A DNA stretch of 64,000 bases from Pseudomonas syringae. GTDB taxonomy: Bacteria; Pseudomonadota; Gammaproteobacteria; Pseudomonadales; Pseudomonadaceae. The notes beneath the pieces are model-generated. The model was not told where the DNA came from. It worked only from the letters and a program-made list of their open reading frames with translations, and searched no databases. The position numbers and the translations under genes are program-made. Below, piece after piece: positions 38,294 to 48,080 of the stretch. Numbering within the stretch: the first letter of the stretch is position 1; each line of letters opens with the position of its first letter. Where the stretch lies: positions 49,121 to 113,120 of the forward strand of contig NZ_WKCB01000009.1 in NCBI RefSeq assembly GCF_021606685.1, written 5' to 3'.

Positions 38294-39478
38294 TTAATTA
38301 CTGCTCTCAACGCGCTCGCGAAACAATGACCAGAAGGTACTGCGACGTAAATCCAGGATGGTTTTATAATAGGCTTTCGACGTTTCAAAGTTTTCTCGCG
38401 CAAGGTGTTCCATGTGTACTTTGTCATTAATAACCGCGGCGATTTTAACCGACAGTGCCGCGTGAGCGCCGGGCTCAACCATCTCTGAGGGGGACAACAA
38501 TTCAGGTATGCCTGCAATTGACGTCGCCAATGCCGGGCATCCGCGACTCATCGCTTCCACTAGGGCCCGAGGTAAGCCTTCCTGGAAGCTGGGTTGTAAA
38601 TACAGGTCCATTTCGTCAAGCCAGTCGTACACGGCTTGGCCGGAAGATTTACTGCCGATGAAGTTAACTTTGTCACCAACGCCCAGTTCGCGAGCCAACT
38701 CGGCGTAATAACTTTTGTCGCCTGAGCCGAGTATCTGGAACTCCCAATCTGCGTGCGTTTGGTTCAACACAGCCAAGGCGCGAATCGCGACATCTATCCC
38801 TTTATACCGTGAGGAATAGTTGCCAATCAGGCCGATTTTTACGGTGCCACCTTGCTGTTGAATTTTCTGCAGGCGACGATGCAGTACGTCATCAGCGACG
38901 GGCTGGATTTCCACATTGGAACAAGAAGTGGTTATTCCTTTTTTACAGGGGTAGCGCCCTTGCAAAAAGTGTTGAGTAACGTACAAGGCAAACGGCGCGT
39001 TGCGGACCGTATTGCGGGTACTCAGCATTTCATAAGGAGCAAACAGTTTTCCTTTCCAGCTGCCATAGTTCCAAAGTGCATCCCATGAACACCCTACCAC
39101 CTCGACGGCATACGGCTTGCCTTGCTTGATGGCTTCTTTGACGAATAGATCACCCAGGCGACTGGGTAGGCGCGCAATAACGCCGTCTGACTCAGCCACC
39201 AGCGTTTTACACGCGCGTTCAACCGTAGCGTTTCCCAGTAGCATGCTTTTCAAGTTTGAAATGCTTGGTTGCAGGCGGAAGGCTACGTTGTGGGTAGAGG
39301 ACAAGGTATAGCCGTGCTCGTTTTCTGTCAGCTCACCGCCATCGCGACCCACTACCGTGAGGCTCGGGAAAACGCTCAAGTAGCGTGCCCATACCGAGGC
39401 AGGTAAACCGCCGCGTGAGTAGTAGTTGTCGCCCTGATGCTTGAATATATGGTCGTGAACAAAAAGAATGGGTTTCAT
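38294..39478 (-). CDS. Glycosyltransferase family 4, second
   Basis: A 394-residue GT-B fold enzyme. The C-terminal domain reads VKIGLIGNYSSRYKGIDVAI and QPSFQEGLPRALVEAMSRGCP, typical of GT4 retaining enzymes. It is directly adjacent to the preceding glycosyltransferase (no gap) and overlaps the acyltransferase gene by four bases. It probably adds the third sugar of the repeat unit. Confidence 0.85.
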   Translation of the reverse strand: MKPILFVHDHIFKHQGDNYYSRGGLPASVWARYLSVFPSLTVVGRDGGELTENEHGYTLSSTHNVAFRLQPSISNLKSMLLGNATVERACKTLVAESDGVIARLPSRLGDLFVKEAIKQGKPYAVEVVGCSWDALWNYGSWKGKLFAPYEMLSTRNTVRNAPFALYVTQHFLQGRYPCKKGITTSCSNVEIQPVADDVLHRRLQKIQQQGGTVKIGLIGNYSSRYKGIDVAIRALAVLNQTHADWEFQILGSGDKSYYAELARELGVGDKVNFIGSKSSGQAVYDWLDEMDLYLQPSFQEGLPRALVEAMSRGCPALATSIAGIPELLSPSEMVEPGAHAALSVKIAAVINDKVHMEHLARENFETSKAYYKTILDLRRSTFWSLFRERVESSN

Positions 39479-40044
39479 AGAATGCTCTTTATAACCTTTG
39501 CAGGTACGCCGGCTACGATAACACCTGGCGGCACATCGCGGGTAACAACAGAGCCTGCTGCAATAACGGAGCGCGTACCGATTGTTACGCCAGGCATGAT
39601 GCGGACGCCACAGCCGACCCAGACGTCATCGTTGATAATAACCGGGGCTGTCTGAACGGGGTTGTACTTGATAGGCAGAGAGGCATCTTCCCACGTATGG
39701 TTGAAGGTAAGAATCGAAGTATGGTGCGCAATTGAGACATTATTGCCTATTTCAAGTCCGCCCAAGGCATCGAGATAGCAGGCGTCATGAATAGATACGT
39801 TATCGCCAATAGAGAGATGCTCTACATTTTTCAGGCAGACCGATCGACCCATATAGATATTGACGCCGAACGTTTTAGCGCGACCAGCCATTATGCAATA
39901 ACGGCTAAGTACCGCGATTTTTCCTCTGAAGGGTGAAAGGATGTCCCATAAAAACCAAACAAGAAAAGACGGCAGGATCTTAAATATTTTTGACAGCGCT
40001 GAGGCAATGAAAAAAAAGCGTTTGAAGAACAATCTGCCGTTCAT
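39475..40044 (-). CDS. Hexapeptide-repeat O-acetyltransferase (WbbJ/CatB-like)
   Basis: A 189-residue left-handed beta-helix acyltransferase. Hexapeptide repeats run through residues 70-180 (IGDNVSIHDACY, IGNNVSIAHHTSI, VWVGCGVRIMPGVTIG, VIAAGSVVTRDVPPGVIVAG) with the catalytic-type His in SIAHHTS or FNHTWED. An N-terminal hydrophobic basic stretch suggests membrane association. It probably O-acetylates a sugar of the O unit. It overlaps wzy by four bases. Confidence 0.85.
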   Translation of the reverse strand: MNGRLFFKRFFFIASALSKIFKILPSFLVWFLWDILSPFRGKIAVLSRYCIMAGRAKTFGVNIYMGRSVCLKNVEHLSIGDNVSIHDACYLDALGGLEIGNNVSIAHHTSILTFNHTWEDASLPIKYNPVQTAPVIINDDVWVGCGVRIMPGVTIGTRSVIAAGSVVTRDVPPGVIVAGVPAKVIKSIL

Positions 40045-41375
40045 GAAATGTCCTTTTCGCGGAGGTGGTTAGATGGTTTTTTCAGCAGCCTGTGGGTCAT
40101 GTAGATGGCGAAAACGCACAACCCCGATATCTTGAATACTTGAGACAGAAGGTTGGCCAAGTCAGCGCGCAGTACGTAGACAACAGCGGACAGCACCAGG
40201 ATATAGAGGCTGTACCAATACGCTGAGCGCCACCGTTGATTATAGAAAGCGGACAAGAGCCAGGCATAGAACGTCATGACGCAGACGATGCCTGTCAATC
40301 CGCCGACGACATAGCCAAAGCCGACTATCGTAAAGCCCCACCCAGAGGTGCCCTCGAAACCGTTTGCAGGCCGGAAGACAGTGTCATACCAGGCGACCGT
40401 ACTTTGCACGCCGTAATCACCCAGCAGCGTCGTAGGGATCAGCGCTCGTGCCATGTCGCTCAGTATGAATGAAGCGTCGTGACTGACATCAAAGACGAGC
40501 AATGAGTAGAAGTTTCGAGATGCTGAAATGAATTCGCTATTCAGAAACAAGTCAGCGCCAGCGCGATTGATGTCCAGTGTGCCGGACAGAAGTATGCTTT
40601 TAAAATATTGTGAAAGGGGGACGACAAATAAGATCGCAGAGAAAATGCCGACCATTTTGAGCGCGCCGAAGCTTTTGCGCTGGTCGTAATAAATAATGAT
40701 CAGGCCGAACAAGACTTTAAATAATAGATCTCTTTCGCCGGTGAGCAGCACGTAGAAGATGCAGAAAAAGAAGTAAAGAATAATCAGCCTGTCTCGGCAA
40801 AAGTTTTCCCCGATGCGTACCGCCCGCAAGAATATAAGAACGGTGATGGCGAGGATGAAAAAGTCGCTGATCGTTTTGACAATCCAGTAGCCTTCGAGAA
40901 TGTCGCGCTTTGAGCTGGCACCTGAAGTGGCAATGGTCAGGACGTAAAAAAGTGTAAACGGTACAGCGACGAGAAGTATCAACCATTCCGAGAGTAAGGT
41001 CGGCGCGCGTGCTGACCAGAAGGACCTGCTCACCTCCTGAGGAGCATCTTTAATGAAAAGATTGGATACGATCACGAAAACGACTGAGGCGACAAACTGC
41101 AACTTGAGGCTTAGTACCAAGGCGCCTTGATCAAATGGCAGGTTCGCGGTGCCATACAGGACGGCGCGTATCGGGAAAAAGGTGAAGTAGATCGCCATAA
41201 AGGCAACGGGGAATACGCGAGGATCGGCAGGCCCGTTACGTGAGTAGGACAGCACCACGATAAATGAATAGAGGTAAATGCAGGCAAGGATTACCTCGAG
41301 GGAGTCCACCAGGCTGGCGATGCCCAGAAACAGCACGCCGAGAAAAAAAATGGTCAACTTATGGATGGGCGTCAT
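40041..41375 (-). CDS. wzy: O-antigen polymerase-like membrane protein (Wzy)
   Basis: A 444-residue very hydrophobic protein with about twelve membrane segments and a large periplasmic loop near residues 255-345, the usual Wzy topology. Wzy proteins share little sequence, so the call rests on topology and location between the flippase and transferase genes. It is AT-richer than the chromosome around it. The C-terminal half (ANGFEGTSGWGFTIVGFGYVV) resembles oligosaccharide repeat-unit polymerases. Confidence 0.75.
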   Translation of the reverse strand: MTPIHKLTIFFLGVLFLGIASLVDSLEVILACIYLYSFIVVLSYSRNGPADPRVFPVAFMAIYFTFFPIRAVLYGTANLPFDQGALVLSLKLQFVASVVFVIVSNLFIKDAPQEVSRSFWSARAPTLLSEWLILLVAVPFTLFYVLTIATSGASSKRDILEGYWIVKTISDFFILAITVLIFLRAVRIGENFCRDRLIILYFFFCIFYVLLTGERDLLFKVLFGLIIIYYDQRKSFGALKMVGIFSAILFVVPLSQYFKSILLSGTLDINRAGADLFLNSEFISASRNFYSLLVFDVSHDASFILSDMARALIPTTLLGDYGVQSTVAWYDTVFRPANGFEGTSGWGFTIVGFGYVVGGLTGIVCVMTFYAWLLSAFYNQRWRSAYWYSLYILVLSAVVYVLRADLANLLSQVFKISGLCVFAIYMTHRLLKKPSNHLREKDIS

Positions 41376-41390
41376 CAGGGCTTCCTTGCC

Positions 41391-42896
41391 TTATTCAGGC
41401 TCGCGCACTTGGCTTTTGCCCAGGATGAGCATCAAGACCCCAAACTCTTGCGTTAAAAAACGCTTGCACAGGAGGGTAGTAACGCCCAGCGCCAAACAAT
41501 AAATGAAACTTGAAGCTATAAATGACAGCAGCGGAGAGTCTATGTGTACGTTGAGGTCTATGGCTTTAAACAACGCAAGCCCAACCAGGAAGATCGCAAA
41601 GTTCTTGAGGTGCCTTGCGGCCATCGCCAGTAATTTGAAGTGCAATATTCTCCATGCCATGGAGGTCATCATGAGGTAATTCAAGATCAGTGCAGACACC
41701 ACGCCTGTTGCGGCACCCTTCAGCCCCCAGTGGCTGCCGATCAAGACGAAACTCAACACCGCCAGCGCATAGAGGAACTGGATGCTGGCGCGGGCATAAA
41801 TATTTCCCATGGCCAATGTTAAGCAGTCACTGAATTTGTACCCGACTCTGAAGTACAGTCCGATGGCCATGATTTCGATCAAGCCCGCGACATCGCTCCA
41901 GCCACTTCCGAAGAGAAGGTAGGTAATTTGTTCGGAAAAGATAAAAACATACCCGCTCAGGTAGATGAATATGAGCAGTGAAAAATAAATCGAGGACAGG
42001 TAGAGCTTTTCCAGGTCCTGCCGATTGTTTCGCAGTTTCGCCATCAGCGGGAAAAACACTTTGTCGATCACGCTGCCGAACAAGATCGCAGGCATTGACA
42101 TGATCTGATAGGCCCGTCCATAAAGCCCAACGGAACCGGAGCCGAGTATTTTGCCGATGATCAGGTTGTCGCCTTGGCCCGCTGCGTAGTTGCAGAGCCT
42201 GGCCATTGAATGCCCCGTACCATAATTCAACATGCCTTTTGCACTCGGCAGGTTGAAGCCAAGTTTGAGCGTGTCGCGGCAGAGGATAACGGTAAGCACA
42301 AAGAAGCTGATTGATTGCACCCAGTAAGCGGCGATCAAGGACCAAAGTCCATAGCCATGCAGCGCCATGTAAATCGATACGAATCCATAGGCGATCAAGT
42401 AACTTATAAACGTGATACCCGATACTTTTTTGAATTCGAAATTTCTCTGCAGCAAGGATTGGCCGACCACCGAGTACGACACCAATGGCAGCATGAACGC
42501 CATGGCTTGTAATACGGTGGCCAATTGAGGCATATCAAAAAAAGCCGCCAGATGGCCGGACTGAGCGTATAGCAGGCCCGCCAGAACAACACCAAATATC
42601 AGGGATAAGGTGTTAGCAGTTTTAATGTCTATCAGGGTGACGTCTTCTTTCTGCACTAATGCAGGGCCCACACCAATTTCAGAAAAGATTCTCAAAAAAG
42701 CGATGACGGCCATGCCGACGCCCACGACCCCGAACTCTTCGGGCGTCAGGATCCTGGCCAGCACCAGAAGCGAGAGAATCTGTAGGGCGTTCTGGCCTGC
42801 GGTGCCCAACAGTAACCAGAGAAAGCCTTTCCTGCTTTTTTCGCCTAATTTACTGACTGCTCTGGTGTTCACTGTTGTCTCTTTCAATTGGGTCAT
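41391..42896 (-). CDS. wzx: O-unit flippase (Wzx/WzxC-type oligosaccharide transporter)
   Basis: A 501-residue MOP-superfamily exporter with about fourteen membrane helices. It starts with GFLWLLLGTAGQNALQILSLLVLARILTPEEFGVVG-like sequence (residues 24-60), the standard polysaccharide-flippase opening, and contains NYGTGHSMARLCNYAAGQGDNLIIGKILG. It flips the lipid-linked O unit to the periplasm for Wzy. It begins 15 bases after ugd and ends 15 bases before wzy. Confidence 0.88.
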   Translation of the reverse strand: MTQLKETTVNTRAVSKLGEKSRKGFLWLLLGTAGQNALQILSLLVLARILTPEEFGVVGVGMAVIAFLRIFSEIGVGPALVQKEDVTLIDIKTANTLSLIFGVVLAGLLYAQSGHLAAFFDMPQLATVLQAMAFMLPLVSYSVVGQSLLQRNFEFKKVSGITFISYLIAYGFVSIYMALHGYGLWSLIAAYWVQSISFFVLTVILCRDTLKLGFNLPSAKGMLNYGTGHSMARLCNYAAGQGDNLIIGKILGSGSVGLYGRAYQIMSMPAILFGSVIDKVFFPLMAKLRNNRQDLEKLYLSSIYFSLLIFIYLSGYVFIFSEQITYLLFGSGWSDVAGLIEIMAIGLYFRVGYKFSDCLTLAMGNIYARASIQFLYALAVLSFVLIGSHWGLKGAATGVVSALILNYLMMTSMAWRILHFKLLAMAARHLKNFAIFLVGLALFKAIDLNVHIDSPLLSFIASSFIYCLALGVTTLLCKRFLTQEFGVLMLILGKSQVREPE

Positions 42897-42911
42897 GAGA
42901 AATGAGTCGGC

Positions 42912-44078
42912 TTAGTCGCTGCCGAACAAGTCCCGTGTGTAAACTTTGCTCTGTACATCGTCGAGATCTGACGATGGGCGATTGGCGACGATGACGTCGG
43001 CACGTGATTTAAACAGGGCCAGGTCATTAATAACTTGTGAGTGGAAAAACTCTTTATCTTCCAACACCGGCTCGTAAATTATGACTTCAATCCCTTTCGC
43101 CTTGATGCGTTTCATCACGCCTTGGATTGCGGAGGCACGAAAGTTGTCCGAGCCGGTCTTCATCACCAGCCGGTAAATGCCCACGACACGAGGGTTGCGG
43201 CGCAGGATTGACTCGGCAATGAAGTCTTTTCGAGTCGTGTTGGCATCGACGATGGCGCGGATAATGTTGTTAGGCACGTCGTCAAAATTGGCCAGCAGTT
43301 GTTTGGTGTCTTTCGGCAGGCAATAGCCGCCATAGCCGAAGCTCGGGTTGTTGTAATGGCTGCCTATGCGAGGGTCTAAGCCAATACCCCGGATAATCTG
43401 GTCTGTGCTCAAACCATGGGTTTCGCTGTACGTATCAAGCTCATTAAAATAAGCGATGCGCAGCGCAAGATAGGTATTGGCAAACAGTTTTATCGCTTCG
43501 GCTTCAGTGCTATGGGTGAACAGCACGGGAATGTCTTTCTTCAGTGCGCCCTGTACCAGCAGCTGCGCAAATTTCTCCGCGCGCTCGGAACACTCGCCGA
43601 CGATGATGCGCGAGGGGTGGAGGTTGTCGTGAAGGGCTTTACCCTCACGCAGGAATTCCGGGGAGAATATGATGTTCGAGAACCCGAGTTCTTCCCTGAG
43701 ATTCTTGGTGTACCCCACAGGCACCGTGGATTTTATTACGATCACTGCATCCGGATTCACCGCGATCACGTCTTTGATGACCGACTCGACGCTTTGGGTG
43801 TTGAAGTGATTGTTTTTTGGATCGTAGTCCGTTGGGGTCGCAACTATCACGAATGCTGCATCCGTGTAGGCGTCGACTCGGTCGTTGGTCGCGCGGAAGT
43901 TCAACGGCTTGTTTTTTAGAAAGTCTTCGATCTCGTCATCGGCAATCGGCGATTGTTTGTTGTTAAGTTGCGCAATTTTTTCGGGGACGATATCAAAAGC
44001 AACGACTTCGTTATGCTGAGCGAGCAGCATGGCATTTGAAAGACCTACGTAGCCTGTGCCGGCGATGGCAATTTTCAT
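42912..44078 (-). CDS. ugd: UDP-glucose 6-dehydrogenase
   Basis: A 388-residue NAD-dependent enzyme oxidising UDP-glucose to UDP-glucuronate. The nucleotide loop is [10 protein letters not shown], followed by [15 protein letters not shown] and [16 protein letters not shown]. The catalytic cysteine sits in [14 protein letters not shown]. It is the short E. coli/Salmonella Ugd type. It works with the epimerase encoded 78 bases upstream. Confidence 0.95.
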   Translation of the reverse strand: MKIAIAGTGYVGLSNAMLLAQHNEVVAFDIVPEKIAQLNNKQSPIADDEIEDFLKNKPLNFRATNDRVDAYTDAAFVIVATPTDYDPKNNHFNTQSVESVIKDVIAVNPDAVIVIKSTVPVGYTKNLREELGFSNIIFSPEFLREGKALHDNLHPSRIIVGECSERAEKFAQLLVQGALKKDIPVLFTHSTEAEAIKLFANTYLALRIAYFNELDTYSETHGLSTDQIIRGIGLDPRIGSHYNNPSFGYGGYCLPKDTKQLLANFDDVPNNIIRAIVDANTTRKDFIAESILRRNPRVVGIYRLVMKTGSDNFRASAIQGVMKRIKAKGIEVIIYEPVLEDKEFFHSQVINDLALFKSRADVIVANRPSSDLDDVQSKVYTRDLFGSD

Positions 44079-44156
44079 GTTTTGGTTCGCTAAAGTTTAT
44101 TTTTGAACCGCCCCTGTCATAGGGCGGTTGTAGAGAGCACATGATGGCGGTGGTCT

Positions 44157-45125
44157 TTACCCTGCCGAATGGTATTCTTTGTACCAGGTCACGAAATTTT
44201 TCATGCCGGTCTCGATATCCATGCTTGGCTTGTAATCAATAGCGTCTTCAAGTTTTTTAGTGTCGGCATAGGTGCGCTCGACATCACCCGGTTGCATGCC
44301 CAGGTTGATTTTTTCTGCGGGCTTGCCCGTCGCCGATTCAATCGCGGTGATGAAACGCGACAACTCGATAGGGTGGTTATTGCCAATGTTGAACAGGGTA
44401 TAGGGGATGGCTGAATCAGGGATGATGTCCTGAACTCTCGCGATGCCTTCGACAATGTCATCGATGTAAGTGAAGTCACGCATCATTTTGCCGTGATTAA
44501 ACACTTTGATGGGTTGGTCGTTGATAATCGCTTTTGTAAATAACCAGGGCGCCATGTCTGGGCGGCCCGCTGGCCCATACACCGTGAAAAAGCGGAGCCC
44601 GGTCGTTGGGATGCCATACAGTTTTGAGTAAGCGTGGGCCATCAGCTCATTGGCTTTTTTTGTTGCCGCGTAGAGTGATACGGGGCGATCGACGCTGTCG
44701 TCCTCGCTGAACGGTATTTTTTCGTTCATTCCGTACACCGAACTGGACGAGGCATAGACCAGGTGCTTGACCTTATTGTGGCGGCAACCTTCCAGGATGG
44801 TTGTCATGCCTACGAGATTGCTGTCTATGTAGGCAAATGGGTTTTCGATAGAGTGGCGAACGCCGGCTTGAGCAGCCAAGTGGATGACGCGTTCAAATTG
44901 CTCTTGCGAGAATAATTGCGCGATACCTTCTCGGTCTGCGAGGTCGAGTTTTACAAAACGGAAATTCTCGAATGGTGTTAACCGAGCCAACCGGTAAGCT
45001 TTAAGTGCAGGGTCATAATAGTCGTTCAGATTGTCTAGACCTACGACGTCGTGGCCCATTTCCAAAAGACGCTGGCTGATGTTTGCGCCGATGAAGCCGG
45101 CAGCTCCGGTTACTAGATATTTCAT
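44157..45125 (-). CDS. UDP-glucuronate 4-epimerase
   Basis: A 322-residue extended SDR. It has TGAAGFIGANIS, GLDNLNDYYDPALK (characteristic of glucuronate epimerases), HLAAQAGVRHSIENP, and the catalytic Ser-Tyr-Lys set in SSSSVYG and YAATKKANE. With Ugd it would supply UDP-galacturonate for the O unit. ATG 45125 (MKYLVTGAAGF) is chosen over an upstream codon at 45140. It is the first gene of the minus-strand O-antigen operon, so that operon's promoter must lie in 45126-45599. Confidence 0.93.
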   Translation of the reverse strand: MKYLVTGAAGFIGANISQRLLEMGHDVVGLDNLNDYYDPALKAYRLARLTPFENFRFVKLDLADREGIAQLFSQEQFERVIHLAAQAGVRHSIENPFAYIDSNLVGMTTILEGCRHNKVKHLVYASSSSVYGMNEKIPFSEDDSVDRPVSLYAATKKANELMAHAYSKLYGIPTTGLRFFTVYGPAGRPDMAPWLFTKAIINDQPIKVFNHGKMMRDFTYIDDIVEGIARVQDIIPDSAIPYTLFNIGNNHPIELSRFITAIESATGKPAEKINLGMQPGDVERTYADTKKLEDAIDYKPSMDIETGMKNFVTWYKEYHSAG

Positions 45126-45599
45126 TCGGTGATTTTCCATGTCAGGCTTAGTCCCTTCGACAGGCTATTGAGCCATGCGTCGCAGGGTTGGCATTCGGTG
45201 TTATGGCGTAGGCGACGGGCTGTGAGCAAACAGGTTCGTATGCACGCGCTTATGAAAGGTACGCGACGTCCTGATCGGCCTTTTCCAGAAAAGCGTCTGG
45301 ATCGCGAATATGCTAGCCATGGATGGTGCCTTTTTAGGCTAAGTCTGTCCATCGTAGAGTCAGTTGCCTTACGGGATAGGGCGCAACTTCTCGGCACTTG
45401 ACTGGTGGCGCCGGCGTTGTATTCGGCGCATTTGAGTGGCGATTGAGGTAGTGGACCCGCTCAGGTTGCACCTGGCGGCGTGATGCAAATCATCCTGGCG
45501 CGTCGCGAAGGTAGTTTTAGGGAGCTAGAGCTTGTCGATAGACGTAGAATGCGTACCAGTAAATCACTTATGGGAGCAGCACCGGTGACTGACGGGATT
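45126..45599. other. Divergent control region between the O-antigen operon and wbpM
   Basis: About 470 bases with no supported gene. Short open frames on both strands have no ribosome-binding site or recognisable sequence. It must hold promoters firing both ways. I found no JUMPstart/ops element (GGCGGTAG core). Confidence 0.45.
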
Positions 45600-47594
45600 A
45601 TGGAAAGGTTGAGGGCTTTCTTGGTGGGGTTGCCCCGCAGCAAGAAACGACTTCTCCAAGTGTTTTGTGACGTTATCGTCGTATGGGTGGCGCTCTGGCT
45701 GTCTTTTGTCGTGCGCCTGGGCATTGATGATCTGGTCAATCCATTCCGCAGTCATATGTGGCTTTTCCTGGCTGCTCCCGTTGTAGCCATTCCGTTGTTT
45801 ATCCGGTTTGGTATGTACCGCGCTGTGATGCGCTATTTCGGCAATGATGCGCTGATCGCAATTATCAAGGCGGTAAGTCTTTCTTCCTTGATCCTGGGGG
45901 TTGTTGTCTATTGGTACAGCAATCATCAGAACGTGGTCCCTCGCTCGATTGTCTTCAACTATTGGTGGTTGAGCCTGATCATGGTGGGTGGGGTTCGCCT
46001 GGCCATGAGGCAGTATTTCCTCGGCGATTGGTTCTACGCGTCCCAACATGTGCCCTTTGCAAATCATGACGATGGTCTGCCACGCGTCGCGATCTATGGG
46101 GCCGGTGCTGCCGGTAACCAGCTTGTAGCCGCTTTGCGCATGGGCCGTCTGATGCGCCCGGTTGCGTTTATCGATGATGATGTGAGCATTTCGGACCGCG
46201 TGATTGCCGGCTTGCACGTCTATAAGCCCAAGCATATACAACGCATGATTGAGGTAACGGGCGCGCAGGAGATCCTTCTGGCTATCCCTTCCTCCAATCG
46301 TGGTCGTCGTCGTGAAATCCTCGGTTTCCTGGAAGCGTTCCCGCTGCATGTGCGAAGTGTTCCAGGGTTCATGGACTTGGCCAGCGGTCGCGTCAAGGTT
46401 GATGATATCCAGGAAGTTGATATTGCTGACTTGTTGGGCCGCGATCCCGTTCCTGCACAAAATGAATTGCTCGAGCATTGCATCAAAGGCAAGACGGTAT
46501 TGGTTACCGGTGCAGGAGGTTCCATCGGGTCCGAGTTGTGCCGGCAAATCCTGACCTTGCAACCGACGACGTTGCTGCTGTTTGATCACAGTGAGTTCAA
46601 TCTCTACAGCATTCTTTCCGAGTTGGAGCAACGCGTCGTACGCGAGTCTTTGCCGGTCAAAGTGCTGCCGATCTTAGGCTCCGTTCGTAATCAGTCCAAA
46701 CTCTTGGATGTGATGAATACCTGGCATGTTGATACGGTCTACCATGCAGCGGCCTACAAGCATGTGCCCATGGTCGAGCACAATATTGCCGAAGGCGTGT
46801 TGAACAATGTCATCGGTACGTTGAATACGGCACAGGCGGCACTTCAGGCCGGTGTGGCTAACTTTGTACTGATCTCTACCGATAAGGCGGTGCGCCCGAC
46901 TAATGTGATGGGCAGTACCAAGCGTTTGGCAGAGCTGACGCTCCAGGCCCTCAGCCGCGAATTGGCGCCGGTGCTGTTTGGCGAGAAGTCCAACGTATCA
47001 CGCGTCAACAAGACACGGTTTACCATGGTGCGGTTTGGCAATGTGCTCGGCTCATCCGGGTCTGTCATACCGTTGTTCCACAAGCAGATTAAATCCGGCG
47101 GCCCGCTGACGGTCACTCACCCGAAAATCACGCGCTATTTCATGACCATTCCCGAAGCGGCCCAACTGGTCATTCAGGCCGGTTCGATGGGGCAGGGCGG
47201 CGACGTTTTCGTACTGGACATGGGTGAACCGGTGAAGATTGTCGAGCTGGCGGAGAAGATGATTCACCTCTCCGGCTTGAGTATCCGTTCGGAAAGGAAT
47301 CCTCACGGCGACATTTCCATCGAGTTCACGGGCCTGCGTCCCGGTGAGAAGCTTTACGAAGAGTTGCTGATCGGCGACAACGTCGTGGCCACCCGGCATC
47401 CGATGATCATGAGCGCCAATGAAGATTATCTGAGTTGGGATGTGCTCAAGGGCAGGCTGACGGAGCTGCTCGCTGCGGTTGATAAGGATGACTACACCTG
47501 CGTCCGCCAGCTCCTGCGTAATACCGTCAGTGGCTACGTGCCTGACACTGAAATCGTCGATTGGATCTACCAGCAACGCCGTCTGGAGCCGTAA
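45600..47594 (+). CDS. wbpM: UDP-N-acetylglucosamine 4,6-dehydratase WbpM (PglF/FlaA1 family, membrane-bound)
   Basis: A 664-residue polysaccharide biosynthesis enzyme. Four N-terminal membrane helices (residues about 15-120) and a first Rossmann domain (YGAGAAGNQLVAAL) precede the catalytic SDR domain with TGAGGSIGSELCRQI. The catalytic region DKAVRPTNVMGSTKR has Met in place of the usual SDR Tyr, as known for WbpM. It makes UDP-2-acetamido-2,6-dideoxy-4-keto-hexose, the entry to QuiNAc, FucNAc and bacillosamine sugars. ATG 45600 (MERLRAFLVGLPRSKKR) matches the PAO1 WbpM start; longer frames to 45480 are rejected. Confidence 0.95.
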   Translation: MERLRAFLVGLPRSKKRLLQVFCDVIVVWVALWLSFVVRLGIDDLVNPFRSHMWLFLAAPVVAIPLFIRFGMYRAVMRYFGNDALIAIIKAVSLSSLILGVVVYWYSNHQNVVPRSIVFNYWWLSLIMVGGVRLAMRQYFLGDWFYASQHVPFANHDDGLPRVAIYGAGAAGNQLVAALRMGRLMRPVAFIDDDVSISDRVIAGLHVYKPKHIQRMIEVTGAQEILLAIPSSNRGRRREILGFLEAFPLHVRSVPGFMDLASGRVKVDDIQEVDIADLLGRDPVPAQNELLEHCIKGKTVLVTGAGGSIGSELCRQILTLQPTTLLLFDHSEFNLYSILSELEQRVVRESLPVKVLPILGSVRNQSKLLDVMNTWHVDTVYHAAAYKHVPMVEHNIAEGVLNNVIGTLNTAQAALQAGVANFVLISTDKAVRPTNVMGSTKRLAELTLQALSRELAPVLFGEKSNVSRVNKTRFTMVRFGNVLGSSGSVIPLFHKQIKSGGPLTVTHPKITRYFMTIPEAAQLVIQAGSMGQGGDVFVLDMGEPVKIVELAEKMIHLSGLSIRSERNPHGDISIEFTGLRPGEKLYEELLIGDNVVATRHPMIMSANEDYLSWDVLKGRLTELLAAVDKDDYTCVRQLLRNTVSGYVPDTEIVDWIYQQRRLEP

Positions 47595-47649
47595 TTTAAC
47601 ACCCTGTTACTCAAGCATTTTTGACGAATGTCCAACATCGCCTAAGTTT

Positions 47650-47680
47650 GAGAAGCAGCTTGGGAAAAGCTGCTTTTCTC
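47650..47680 (+). terminator. Rho-independent terminator of wbpM
   Basis: GAGAAGCAGCTT and AAGCTGCTTTTCTC pair around a GGGAA loop, followed by TTAT. It is 56 bases after the wbpM stop. Confidence 0.75.
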
Positions 47681-47705
47681 TTATCGATGTTATGGAGCGT
47701 CACCC

Positions 47706-48038
47706 ATGCAAAACACCTACATCTCTTCCCTGATCTTCGCGTTGCTCGCAACGCTCTCGGTCGCCACAACGGCGGCCCCGGCGGTCAAACCCGAAGCACC
47801 CACCCCCATCACCGCCCAGGTCAACCCGACCGAGCAATCCGCCAAGGTCAATCTGAACGCCGCGGATGCGGAAACCCTGCGCCGCGACCTGTTCGGCATC
47901 GGCGCCGCCAAAGCGAAGGCGATCATCGCTTACCGTGAAAGCAATGGTCCGTTCACGGCAGTGGATGAGTTATTGGAAGTTAAAGGCATTGGTAAGGCGT
48001 TACTGGAGAAGAATCGCGACAGGCTGGTACTTAATTAA
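47706..48038 (+). CDS. ComEA-family helix-hairpin-helix protein
   Basis: A 110-residue exported protein. An N-terminal signal peptide ends near TTAAPA, a Pro-rich linker follows, and the C-terminal half is a ComEA-type double helix-hairpin-helix DNA-binding domain (VNLNAADAETLRRDLFGIGA, then VDELLEVKGIGKALLEKN). ComEA binds incoming DNA in the periplasm during natural transformation. The gene after wbpM in PAO1 is also of this type, so the locus is conserved and says nothing by itself about competence. Confidence 0.9.
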   Translation: MQNTYISSLIFALLATLSVATTAAPAVKPEAPTPITAQVNPTEQSAKVNLNAADAETLRRDLFGIGAAKAKAIIAYRESNGPFTAVDELLEVKGIGKALLEKNRDRLVLN

Positions 48039-48056
48039 ACCGTGAAGGCGCAGTGG

Positions 48057-48080
48057 AGGCCGGTCATTGACCGGCCTTTT
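48057..48080. terminator. Bidirectional terminator at the comEA/tetR convergence
   Basis: AGGCCGGTCATTGACCGGCC followed by TTTT forms a nine-base perfect stem. It overlaps the stop codon of the convergent tetR gene, whose last codons supply one arm. Confidence 0.85.

Noticed and set aside
45126..45599. A 90-residue plus-strand frame (45129-45401) between the epimerase gene and wbpM as a gene
   Set aside because: No ribosome-binding site, composition rich in Arg and no recognisable motif; it overlaps the expected promoter region.
45600..47594. Met in place of catalytic Tyr in WbpM as a defect
   Set aside because: The Met-x3-Lys arrangement is a known family feature of the WbpM-type dehydratases.
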